Positions 31,149 to 41,350 of a DNA stretch of 64,000 nucleotides are shown here, piece by piece (positions within the stretch are counted from its first letter, which is position 1; every line of letters begins with the position of its first letter). The stretch lies in contig JARVLF010000003.1 of assembly GCA_030849465.1 (NCBI GenBank), positions 1 to 64,000 on the forward strand. The letters are read 5' to 3'. A model generated the notes under the pieces. It was not told the DNA's origin. It saw only the letters and a list, made by a program, of their open reading frames with translations, and ran no database searches. The translations under genes and the position numbers were made by a program. The stretch is from Moesziomyces globuligerus. Taxonomy: Eukaryota > Basidiomycota > Ustilaginomycetes > Ustilaginales > Ustilaginaceae.

Positions 31149-34100
31149 ATGTCTGTGCTGCCGTCTGCAGCAGCACGTGGCGGCCCGTCAATCATGGGTC
31201 GACATCTGTTTTCCAGCCGCGGGACAGCATCATTGCCTCGAATCGCATTGACATTGACACAGCCGGCGCATCGTGCTCCATCGATCAAGGCGACCTCCTC
31301 AGCGCTTTTGCCCGACATCCGTTCTCTGCATGTTACCTCGACCGCACGAAAGAAACAAGCAGGACGTAGCCACGGGACCGGGAAAGAATTCTCTCATACG
31401 CTGCAGCTGCCCAGCACTCCTTTTGGTATCCGTGCAAACGCTGCCAAACGAGACCACCTCTTCTACGATAGAACATGCGGCGAGCTCTACTCATGGCAGA
31501 AGAGCAGGCCGGATACCACGGGTGAATTTGTCTTCCACGATGGTCCGCCCTACGCCAACGGTAACCTGCATTGCGGTCACGCTCTTAACAAGATTCTCAA
31601 AGACATTACGAATCGATATCAGGTCCTTCGCGGCAAGAACGTGCACTTTATGCCGGGATGGGACTGCCACGGTCTTCCTATAGAGGCCAAGGCGTTGGCC
31701 AAAGTCAGTCCCGAAGACAGGCCCAAATGGTCCGCCCGAGACATCCGCAGGCGGGCGCGTCAAGAAGCGAAGAAAGCGATCGAGATACAAAAGCAGGAGT
31801 TCCGCCAATTCGGAATCATGGCCGACTGGAGCGAGAGCGCGACATACAGAACGCTCGATCCGGCCTACGAAGCACGTCAGCTTCGCGTCTTTGGCGAGAT
31901 GGTGCGTAAAGGCCTTATCTATCGCCAGTATCGCCCTGTCTACTGGTCGCCTTCCAATCAGACCGCGCTTGCCGAGTCGGAGCTCGAGTATCGCGAAGAC
32001 CACAGCAGCAAGGCAGTCTATGTCGCATTCGATCTCCTCGCCGGCCCGTCACTTCTCGCAAAGATGGGAGAGCAGGTCAAAGAGGCGCATCAACTCAAGG
32101 CCATCATCTGGACCACCACACCCTGGTCACTCCCATCAAACATGGCCATCAGCGTCCACCCCGAACTGCATTATAGTCTTGTCCGACGATCCGGAAGCGA
32201 TGGACCGCGCTACCTTGTCGGCACGGACAGAATAGAGGTGCTGGAAACTCTACCCGTAGACTGCACAGGCGGCCAGCATGAAGGAAAACAGGAGCTTTTC
32301 GGACCATTGCAGGAGATCGTCCGTCTCCAAGGCGTAGACCTGGCCGATAGTACCTACCGATCGCCGCTTTGTCTGCCCGAGGCCGGCGCGCGTCGGTTCC
32401 TGATGGCTGACTACGTCACAGCACTGTCCGGCACCGGGCTTGTCCATTCAGCACCAGCACACGGCGCGGAGGACTATCAGGTTTGGAAGCAGCACGGTGG
32501 AATCGAGAAGGACGGGATTTTCTCTCCCATCAACGATGAGGGCCGCTATTCTCAAGACATTCTGCAGCTGGATGCCCCGACCGGTCAAGTGTCAAGCGGC
32601 GACGGCTCCGTCGGTCAGCGTTTGATAGGGAAGGATGTACTCGGGGAAGGTGCTCACGAGGTTATCAGGATTCTGAAGGAGCGAGGCGCGCTAATCTGTG
32701 CGCATACGCTCCGTCACAAGTACCCCTACGATTGGAGATCGAAGCAACCCGTGATCGTGCGGGCCACGGCGCAGTGGTTCGCGAACTTGGATCGCATAAA
32801 GCAGCAGGCTGTCGAAGCCTTGCGCGACGTGACGTTTGTCCCCGCCAACTCACGCTCACGATTGGAAGCCTTCATCAAGGGACGCTCGGAATGGTGCATT
32901 TCACGCCAACGCGTGTGGGGAGTGCCAATCCCGGTCCTTTACGACGCTGCGACTGACGAGCCCTTGATGACGGTGGAAAACATCGAGCACATTGCCTCCG
33001 TGCTCGAGAGCAAAGGAACGGACCACTGGTGGGAGGCTGATGCCGACGAATTTGTAGCTCCTCAGTATCGCGACGAGAAGCGCACATGGCGCAAGGGTGA
33101 GGACACGGTGGATGTGTGGTTCGACAGTGGCACATCGTGGGCGACTCTGAAGGATCAGCTTGCGATCGATCTGGGTCGAAAGGACGAAGCAGGCCAAGGC
33201 AGCATCGCCGACGTCTACTTGGAGGGTTCGGACCAGCATCGCGGCTGGTTCCAATCCTCGCTGATCACGGCGGTCGCCACGACACCCGAAGGGCAGAAGC
33301 CGATCGCGCCGTATAAGACTGTGGTAACTCACGGATATGTTCTGGATAACGAAAGCCGCAAGATGAGCAAGAGTCTCGGCAACGTCATCTCCCCGCTGAC
33401 GATCATACAAGGCGGGGATGGTGCGAACCAGCCGGCGTATGGCACGGATGTGCTCCGACTGTGGGTTGCGAGAAGCGACTACACCACCGACCCGCCGATT
33501 GGCGACACTATCATCTCCAAGACGGCCGAGACATTGCGAAAGCTACGCAACACGGCCCGATTCATGCTCGCCAACGTGCCCGCAGGATCTGTCGTCGCTG
33601 ACCTGGATGCCTCTCGAATGAGACTGGTAAGCAAGCTCTCTCCAGTCAAGAATGTTGGCACGTTTACCAATCGCCCCACACACACGCATTCTCGTTTTCT
33701 TCTCTGTTTTGACAGCTCGATCGATTCGTGATGCGAGAACTGCATTCGCTGGAACAAGCATGTGCAGCAGCGTACGAAGCGTACGACTTTGCTCAGGTGG
33801 TGCGAAGACTGACCGAGTTCGCCAATGCTACCCTGTCCAACCTCTATCTCGATGTCGGCAAGGACTGCCTGTACCTGGACGCGGCGGGTGACCCTCGCCG
33901 CCAGACGATGGTGGCCGTCATCGACACCATCCTGAGAACGATGACGGGGATCATGGCGCCAATCACGCCGTTCCTATGCGAAGAGATCTTCCATTTCCGT
34001 AACGGCGCCGAAAGGGATCCTACGGAAGGCGTCAAGGGCGCACCCTCGGTATTCTCAGGCGGTTGGCCCTCGGTGGTAAGTTCTGCGAAGTGTTCAAAGC

Positions 34101-34678
34101 CGGGACTTCGCCTGAAAGCGACACCCTTCTCACCAAACTCCCATCACACCCTCCACATGAACGACAGGACGCGCGATGGAACGACACAACTGCGGCAGCG
34201 CATTGTCAGGAGCTGCTGAAGCTGCGCGACGCAAGTCTGATCATGATCGAAGAGACCAGGCAACATTGCGGTATCAAGACCTCGTTCGAAGTCGAGATCG
34301 ACCTGCTGGTCACCGATGACCAGTCGCCCATCTCGTCCATCCTGACCGCGTACGGTGAGTTGATTCGTTGCCTGACCTGACCTATCCTTGCGGGCTCATC
34401 GCTGACGCCTTGCCCCGACGCAATGTTGCAACGTTGCAGAATCGGAACTGACGGAGCTCTTCAACGTGGCGAGCGTGAACGTGGTGCACCAAAACCCTAC
34501 TGGCGATGCCGAGTTTTCCCGAGCGCTGCTCTCTCGGACCCAGGACCAAGCTGTCACGATCCAGGTGCGCCACTCGTCGCGCCATAGGTGTCCTCGCTGC
34601 AGAACTTTGCGCAAGGAAGCTGAAAGCGAGCACCTTTGCCAACGATGCCAGACTGTCGTCGATGCACTTTCCATTTGA
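31149..34678 (+). CDS. ism1: Mitochondrial isoleucyl-tRNA synthetase
   Basis: Exons 31149-33626, 33716-34075, 34168-34354 and 34440-34678 (introns 89, 92 and 85 nt) encode 1087 aa. The N-terminus is rich in Arg/Ser/Ala and fits a mitochondrial presequence. The class I synthetase core shows DGPPYANGNLHCGHALNK (HIGH as HCGH, residues about 141-144), GWDCHGLPIE, the editing-domain segment TTTPWSLPSNMA, GSDQHRGWFQSS and KMSKSLGNV near residue 738. The C-terminus ends in a zinc knuckle, CPRC ... CQRC, as in bacterial-type IleRS. The enzyme charges tRNA-Ile in mitochondria. Each intron restores recognised family sequence (for example the TPFLCEEIFHF block in exon 2). An ATG at 31194 is an alternative start. 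Confidence 0.95.
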
Positions 34679-35213
34679 CATGCGAACCAATGCTCAAATC
34701 GTCAACTTCCGTGTGTGAGCACGATGGTACGGAGAGTCGGAAGATTCGGTCGCTTCAGTCGTGCAGATGCAGTAGCTTACTCAGGGACTGCCACCAGTCG
34801 ATGTGTGTGAGCTGAGCTCCAGGAACCGCCAGCCTTAATATTTGGACCTTGGCAAAAATCCGGGGAAAGGGCTGGCGGCGGGGTTTGAATGCGTCCGAGG
34901 TGAAGCGGAAAGCAACGTGGAGATCCATCGCGCGAAGGATTCCTCCTCCACCCACGGACACGCTCCTCCGAGGTGGAGCCGAGTCCGAGACTGCAGCTGC
35001 CTCGAGAACTTTGCCTCGGCCTTCGTGCTCCTTTGCCACCCACCTTCGGCACAGAATGCGCGCTCGAATGCCCTGCGCCTGATCTTTCGCCACCTCATCA
35101 TCCGTGGCTCTCTTGACCACCCAAAGTTGCCGTCGCTACGGCGCACGTCTTCCGGCTTCGAATCGGGTTTAGATCTTCGAGCTGGATGGAGCAGCTCAGA
35201 CGACCTTGAAACC
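34679..35213. other. Upstream region of the Zn2Cys6 regulator
   Basis: These 535 bp contain the IleRS 3' flank and the leader of the next gene. The frame of the regulator is open through most of it but has no ATG before 35214. Confidence 0.45.
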
Positions 35214-37604
35214 ATGAAAGCCCCCAAGATGAAGCATTCGCCGTCGTCCTCAAACGGCATCAACGACCCGGATTCGCCGGCGATGCCGAGCACTTCGACG
35301 CACGCGGCCGGAGCCCCGTATCCATCCAAGCTCCTCGCCTGCGTCGCCTGCCGAAACAGCAAGGTCAAATGCATCTCTGATCGCCCAGAACAGTGCAAAC
35401 GTTGCCTCGACCACGGACTCACCTGCATCCGTCCCGAATATCAGCGCCTCAAAAAGGCAAAGGCCAAGCTCGCCCGCTTCCAACAGCAGGCCAACCTCGA
35501 TGTTCAGCCCGAGACCAAACCAGCGCCGGATCGATCCATCGATGCCTCTGAGCCTCTGCCACCAGAAAGACCCATCCTACCTCAGGAATCACCCACGACG
35601 CTCTTCAGCAACGCATCCTACGGCAAATCTGCACAGCTGCTCTCCAATCTGCACATCGTGCGTCTCGACGTACGCGACGAATGGGATCCGGTCGCCGTCG
35701 GCATCATGGAGGTGCAAACCAGCCAGACACTTTTCAACACCTTCATGGTCAAGCTCGAAGCGCTGCTCTCCTTCTTCGATCCACGCATCCACACTTACGA
35801 CTACATACGCTCCCAATCGTGCCTGCTTTTCACCACCATGTGCTGGCTCGCATCGACAGTCAGCGACTTTCCCTCGGCACCGCAAATCATGCACGACCTC
35901 AAGAATCACATCGACAATGTCCTCCTTCCTGCCATCTACTGCCAGAATCTGCGCTCCGTTGAAATCGTTCAGGGCTTTCTCATGCTCGCCGCATACCTTC
36001 GTCCGGCGCAAAATCCGTCCGAAGACCGTTCCTGGACCTTGCTCGGTCACGCCATTCGTGTCGCAACCGATCTAGACATGCATTCTCGAGCGCTGTCCAC
36101 GTCGCAGCAGCACCAAGCGCCCGCTCAAAGCGCCCCGGCTGGCTTCGGCGGCACTCCTCCCGACGCCGATGCAAGCAAACAGCAGGAGACTTGGCACCAG
36201 CGTAATCGCGAGAGGGCCTGGATGCACATTTGGCTGCATGAAGCCTCTTCATCTCAGTACACGGGTCGCGTCTCGCTCCTCTCCAAAGATCCCATCGTGG
36301 AGTCGTCCCGGGGTTGGCATCTCCACCCCGAAGCACTGCATACCGATGTCGTCTTTGTCGCGCTCATAGAGCTCCGATCGCAACTCTCTCAGAACAAGGA
36401 GCTCTTCCGCATGCTCAGCACCCGTGCTGGCGCTGCTAACAACGCCTCTCCTTCTTCGTCTGGTGCGGGTGCGACCTCCGCACCAAATGAATCCGACTCG
36501 TCCTGGATTCGGCACTACCTTGATCGGTGCCATCGCGACCTTTCTACGTGGGAAGAACGCTGGGTGGTCAATCCCTCTCGCTCTGCTAGCCACCCTCGCC
36601 CGCTCCGTTTCGAGCTCGGATCGTTGTACATCTGCTATGCCCGCATGCAACTCCTCTCACTACCTCTGCAATGGCCCACGCTACCCTCTTCGATGACCAC
36701 ACGCATCGTCTCCGACCTGCATTCCGTTTCCATCCGTTATCTCGAAGACTTCCTCGATCGCACCTCGCCACAGCGGCTTGCACACTCTTACAACTCCATC
36801 TGCGTCACTGCAACATACGCCGTGGTGATCTCGCTCAAGCTGACCAAGCTTGCTCCTACATACACTTTCATCAACTCACCGAGGATCATCCGTCTCGTGG
36901 CGCGCGTTTCAGAGTACCTTCGCAAAGGAGGAAACTGGACCTTGCATCAGAATGGCTCGAGCCTGTCCTACGCCAGGTACATCGATCGCCTCTTGGACAT
37001 GGAAAGCAGCAATGCACCTCAATCAGGCCCAGCCGGCAGTGGTGCTGCACCGCCGACCAAACGTGCCGGTGATGCGCTTGACGACTCGGGTCAGGAATCG
37101 AGGGCGGACGAAAGCCTGGCCAACGAGAAACACACCAATTCGAGCCATTCGGCGCTCAGATATCGCATGCCTCCTGGCGGACCAGCCATGGCTCCCTCCG
37201 AATCCATATCGCGCGGGACCCATGCGCCGTCGCTTCAGCGGGCACATTCGGCTATCTCGCATCCTCTCAGCTCGCCTCGCACCATCTACACAGCCACACC
37301 AGGCTCCGATGGCGGCCTTTTCCCGCGAATCTCGGCAAGCCCGCATGCGCAGGGTGCCCCACCTGTTGTGCCAGGACCTACAACGCCATCCTCTCACTTT
37401 GCCATTCCGCCTGGTATGCCCACTCCGCTAGCGGCCGCAGGCGTAGTGACGACTGACGCCTTTCAATATGGCACCGCCCCGGGCGTCGAGCCGGGCCACC
37501 CGCAGTGGAGCTTTCTCGCCAACGACCCGGAGCTTTTTGCTTGGGCACGCTCGTTCCTCAACGACGAACTCGACGTCACCATGCCTGGAGCGACCTTCCA
37601 TTGA
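35214..37604 (+). CDS. Zn2Cys6 fungal transcription factor
   Basis: A 796-aa single-exon protein. The DNA-binding cluster lies at about residues 42-68: C-VA-C-RNSKVK-C-x7-C-KR-C-LDHGLT-C, i.e. C-x2-C-x6-C-x7-C-x2-C-x6-C, followed by a basic helical linker (RLKKAKAKLARFQQQ). The middle part (about 150-590) resembles the fungal-specific transcription-factor domain, with LLTFTTMCWLAS-like and YLRPAQNPSEDRSWTLLGHAIRVATDLDMH segments. The C-terminal 200 residues are Ser/Pro/Gly-rich and end in an acidic/aromatic FAWARSFLNDELDVTM stretch that may be an activation domain. The target genes cannot be told from sequence. The start is the first ATG of the frame, shortly before the cluster. Confidence 0.9.
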   Translation: MKAPKMKHSPSSSNGINDPDSPAMPSTSTHAAGAPYPSKLLACVACRNSKVKCISDRPEQCKRCLDHGLTCIRPEYQRLKKAKAKLARFQQQANLDVQPETKPAPDRSIDASEPLPPERPILPQESPTTLFSNASYGKSAQLLSNLHIVRLDVRDEWDPVAVGIMEVQTSQTLFNTFMVKLEALLSFFDPRIHTYDYIRSQSCLLFTTMCWLASTVSDFPSAPQIMHDLKNHIDNVLLPAIYCQNLRSVEIVQGFLMLAAYLRPAQNPSEDRSWTLLGHAIRVATDLDMHSRALSTSQQHQAPAQSAPAGFGGTPPDADASKQQETWHQRNRERAWMHIWLHEASSSQYTGRVSLLSKDPIVESSRGWHLHPEALHTDVVFVALIELRSQLSQNKELFRMLSTRAGAANNASPSSSGAGATSAPNESDSSWIRHYLDRCHRDLSTWEERWVVNPSRSASHPRPLRFELGSLYICYARMQLLSLPLQWPTLPSSMTTRIVSDLHSVSIRYLEDFLDRTSPQRLAHSYNSICVTATYAVVISLKLTKLAPTYTFINSPRIIRLVARVSEYLRKGGNWTLHQNGSSLSYARYIDRLLDMESSNAPQSGPAGSGAAPPTKRAGDALDDSGQESRADESLANEKHTNSSHSALRYRMPPGGPAMAPSESISRGTHAPSLQRAHSAISHPLSSPRTIYTATPGSDGGLFPRISASPHAQGAPPVVPGPTTPSSHFAIPPGMPTPLAAAGVVTTDAFQYGTAPGVEPGHPQWSFLANDPELFAWARSFLNDELDVTMPGATFH

Positions 37605-37905
37605 GGCTTCATCAATGACAATCGCGAGAAGTCTTTACATTTGCAAAACGCTTTGCGTCAAGTCGTCTGTCGTGAGCGCCACGTAGAACGCTGTGCGCCC
37701 ACCCCTGATACTGCTTGCATTTTCATCGCCGAATTCGGCGGTTACTGCTCGAAGCCCGAGGGGTCACCGCCGCGTCCAAAACGGACTCCAGCTTGCCAGC
37801 GTACCACCGTCTGCTCCGGGTGTCCATCGGTACCGAAGAGGTCTGCGCTCATGATTCGCAACGGAGTAAAAAGGGTCGGATGTCAGGTTGAGTGCACATC
37901 GTCTT

Positions 37906-39931
37906 TCAGACTTCAGCATATCCCTCCGAGAAGCCTGACGAATTCCGGCCGTACGTGACGGCCAGTTCAGCTAATTGCGATCTTACCTTGAAAGTGTTGT
38001 CGGTAGACAAGCTCTTCGGGCGTACGTGGAGCGAGATGAGCGGTGTTGAGTGCCGCTTGGCGAAGCTGAGCGCGACTCACCGTGCGACTTGCGTGCTCGC
38101 GCAGGTGCCTCGCCCAAGATGAGCCAACACCGTCGCTGAATTGCTGCTTCTTCCGCCATAACACCTCCGGAAACAGTGTGCGGGCCCCGTCTGGCGTTTC
38201 GGTGTTGACCGAGGGATCGAACGCTGCGCGGAGTACTGCCTTTTCAGGGCGGATCGTGTCCTTGATGTCGTCCAGCCACTCGAGCCTGAGCCATCCCTCG
38301 GGAAGACTCGCCGTGCGCTCGCGTAGGAACACTTTATAGCCGGGATGGATCGAAAACGCCACCTCCATGAGATCCTTGTCGGAGAAGGGCGCGCGCACCT
38401 CAATCGAGTGAGCTAGAGGTGTCTTGTTGACTCGCGTGAGGTCGGTGAGGTTCACATTGCGCACAAGAGAGACGCACTCTTCGTGGAACGCGCTCGCACT
38501 TGGGGCATCGCTGAGGTACTGATAGCCTGATTGGAGCGACAAAGAAGCAAAGCAAGCATGAGCCTCTCAGTCAACCACAAGTCCGAACAGAACCATTTCC
38601 TTACCACCAAAGATTTCGTCAGATCCTTCGCCCGTCAGTAGCACCTTGACACCGTCACGGTGAATACGTTGAGACAAGAGGAACAGAGGGACGCTGCTTC
38701 GCACCGTGCTCACATCAAAGGTTTCGATGTGGTAGATGCACTTGCGGATCGCAGCAATGCCTTCTTCGGCTGTAAAAAGCACCTCGGTATGCGCTGTGTT
38801 CAGATGAGCAGAGACTCTCCTAGCGACGAGGACATCTTCCGAGACCACACCCTCTTTGGTTGTAAGCCCTACTGTATAGGTTCTTAGCCGCCCGCTTGAG
38901 TCCGTCAGGTTGCCCCGTGCGATCGGGTGTGCGGTTCCGACAGCTATGTGCAGAGGTGGTGCGAGCTCGTTGTTTAGCTCGTCGAGGTATTCTGCAGCGG
39001 CTAGACACACAAGGCTGCTGTCTAGACCACCGGAGAGGAGTAGACCGAGAGGTACATCGCTCATCAGTCGCTTCCGTACTGCCGCACATACTGAAGCGCG
39101 CAGAGACTTCAGATCGATATCGTCCATCCACTGTGGTAAAGAGTTGCCATCGTACCAGCTGGGTTGAAACCAGCGGTGCAGTTTGAAAGAGCTGCAGAGG
39201 CTTCGTGAAGCTTCCACTATGCGGCGAATGTCTGGCATCCCCCCTTCGGATAAGTGTTGGAACGTCTGAGGTCCTGCTTCATCACAGCACAAGAAATGGC
39301 CGGGAGGAAAGCTGGCGACGGCCTCCGTCACGAGAGCTGAGGTGCTGGACCCGATAGCGGAGCTAGACGTCGACTTCAGCTCGCTGCTGACAAGCAGGAA
39401 GGGGGACGATGATTGTTTCGAGACGCCAGGACTGGTGGCTGAGGCGGTCTCAACGACTCTAGCGATCGCGAGATAGAGGCTGGTGACTCCGATTGCGTCT
39501 CTGGCGACTACGAGTCTTGGCAGGTCCCCAGGGTCACGACCCCGGAAATCCAGGATGACGATGGCAAAGAATCCATCGATGCGGCCGAAGCAGGCTGTGT
39601 CCCATTGCAGATAGGCATGTAGAAGAACCTCGCAATCGTTTTTGCTCTCGAAGCAGACACCTTTCTTTCGCTTGAGTTCCTGTCGCAGCTCAACGTGGTT
39701 ATAGACGGCGGCGTTTGCGACCAGCAGGACAGAGCCGTCCTTTGTGGCAAATGGCTGATCACCGCTTGACGGATCAATGATGCTGAGCCGGGTATGGCAG
39801 ACGCCGCATCCGTTGCGGAAAGCGTTGCCAAGTCCGTCAGGTCCCCGGTGTCTGAGCTTCTCAGCTTGAGCCAGAACAACGGCGGAAGCGAGCGAAGCAG
39901 GTGCACCCCAAATACCGAGTATACCGCACAT
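37906..39931 (-). CDS. Asparagine synthetase (glutamine-hydrolysing), AsnB type
   Basis: Exons 39931-38605, 38526-37987 and 37934-37906 (introns 78 and 52 nt) give 631 aa. The mature N-terminal nucleophile Cys2 follows the start Met (MCGILGIWG), with KLRHRGPDGLGN and the NHVELRQEL block of the class II glutamine amidotransferase domain. The synthetase domain has the PP-loop LLSGGLDSSLV (near residue 298), YHIETFDVSTVRSS, GEGSDEIFGG, spliced to YQYLSDAPS, then EVRAPFSDKDLMEVAF and WRKKQQFSDGVGSSW. It makes asparagine from aspartate, glutamine and ATP. The last exon adds only nine residues before the stop; without it the frame would end five residues after the exon 2 donor. Several Ser-rich insertions lengthen it relative to E. 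coli AsnB. Whether a second, canonical Asn1 exists elsewhere cannot be judged here. Confidence 0.93.
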
Positions 39932-41350
39932 TGCGTTATGGATGAGCTTTGCTATGTACTGAGATGTCGGTGAGTGTTGCCTTCAATCCCTTAGGTCCTC
40001 AACGGTACCGTCTTATAATGGCGAAGCAGATCCGTCCGGTGCGATATGAGTTGTACTTCCGAGGGCACGACCATCATTGTGTCCCTAAAGCTGCTCGAGT
40101 GAGGACTTCATCCCGCAACGAGCTAGTCACTCAACTCTCCCGAAGAGGAAGATCCGGAACAATGGACGGAGGTCGACTGTACACGATCCGACCCGTGACC
40201 CGTAGCCAAGATCACTGGCAATAGCGTTTCCATAAGAGCTAGAGTACTTCGGAAGAGGGATGATGTCGCAGGGCGGGATGAAAGCCTCGTGACTTGGAAA
40301 AGCTTCCTCTGCGCGAGATTCGACTGGTCACACGTCCAGTCTCTGCCCACGAGAAATACATAGAGTGAAGCCTCCGTCTTGTCCGAACGACGTTGAGGTA
40401 GGTAACGCTTATCGATATCGTCAAGCAAGCACCGAGGCGAAGTTCCAACGCAGAACTAGGTTTGCATTAAGATTCGCTGTGCCGAGTGGCATGTGACATA
40501 GGCGCTGGTTTCTCAAGTTCAAGCCTTGGAAGGAGCGGCGCCATCTCGGCAAGAATAGCAAGACGGCTCCCGAGTTCCTAGGCCTGTGTAGCCAAGCGCG
40601 ATCCTCATGTGACATGGAACTTGATGTCTGCAATGTCAAACGAACCTAGTTGTTTGAGTTCCGGCTGTGTGCCGCGTTGCGGCTCGGCGTCGAACCCGAG
40701 CCATGTATCACGGGCGCTCGCATTCAGAAGATCGTCGGTCTGATCTTTGGCTGTATTGGATCTGACGATGGTGTCATCGTCATGGTGTCATCGTCAGATG
40801 CGATAACTCAGCGCGTTGGCCGGAAGTCTCGAGAACTCCAACGCGCGCAGCACAGCACGACAGCACGTAGAGCCTTCCACATCCTTAGCCGTCTTGGTTC
40901 GAAGATCGCAACTCTTAGCGAAGGTCGATCAGTCGCCGACTCAACTCGGTTCTTCGACCACCGCGGTCATCTCCGAAAAGCCATCCTGGCGCCGCGAGCG
41001 TCGTGTTCTTTGGGCTTTGGTGAAACCACAGTCAATCGTGAATGTGTATCTGCACGGCAGGACCACCCTGTGTCCGTGGGACATGGCAAAGCGTTTTGAT
41101 TTTCTTGGATATTTCTCGCCGGAATTTCATCTTGCCTTTTCCACAACCAAATAAGACTATGACATTTTCCTCCGTCGGCTTGATAAATACAAGTTCGGAA
41201 CTCGGGAGCCTCGCCCTAAGAATCACTGGCCTTCTCAGCTGTTGACTTCATCCCCATCATACTCTCTTCACCCACGGCTCGCACATTGTTCGCTGGCACG
41301 ACCACGCACAACATGGAAAGCATGGCTATCAGACAGCTTCGTATATAGAG
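39932..41350. other. 1.4-kb intergenic region
   Basis: Lies between the divergent asparagine synthetase and PPR-like genes. It contains a 38-bp segment with perfect 10-bp inverted arms (40761-40770 and 40789-40798) that also carries a 15-bp direct repeat. One open frame at 40650-41099 is possible but shows no recognisable domain and I do not call it. Confidence 0.45.

Noticed and set aside
40650..41099. 149-codon plus-strand frame
   Set aside because: Possible, but no domain, no balanced composition and it contains the hairpin repeat; not enough support to call.
41342..41347. TATATAG just before the PPR-like ATG as a TATA box
   Set aside because: Only 4-9 nt upstream of the ATG, so transcription started from it would exclude that ATG. 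The next in-frame Met is far inside the protein.
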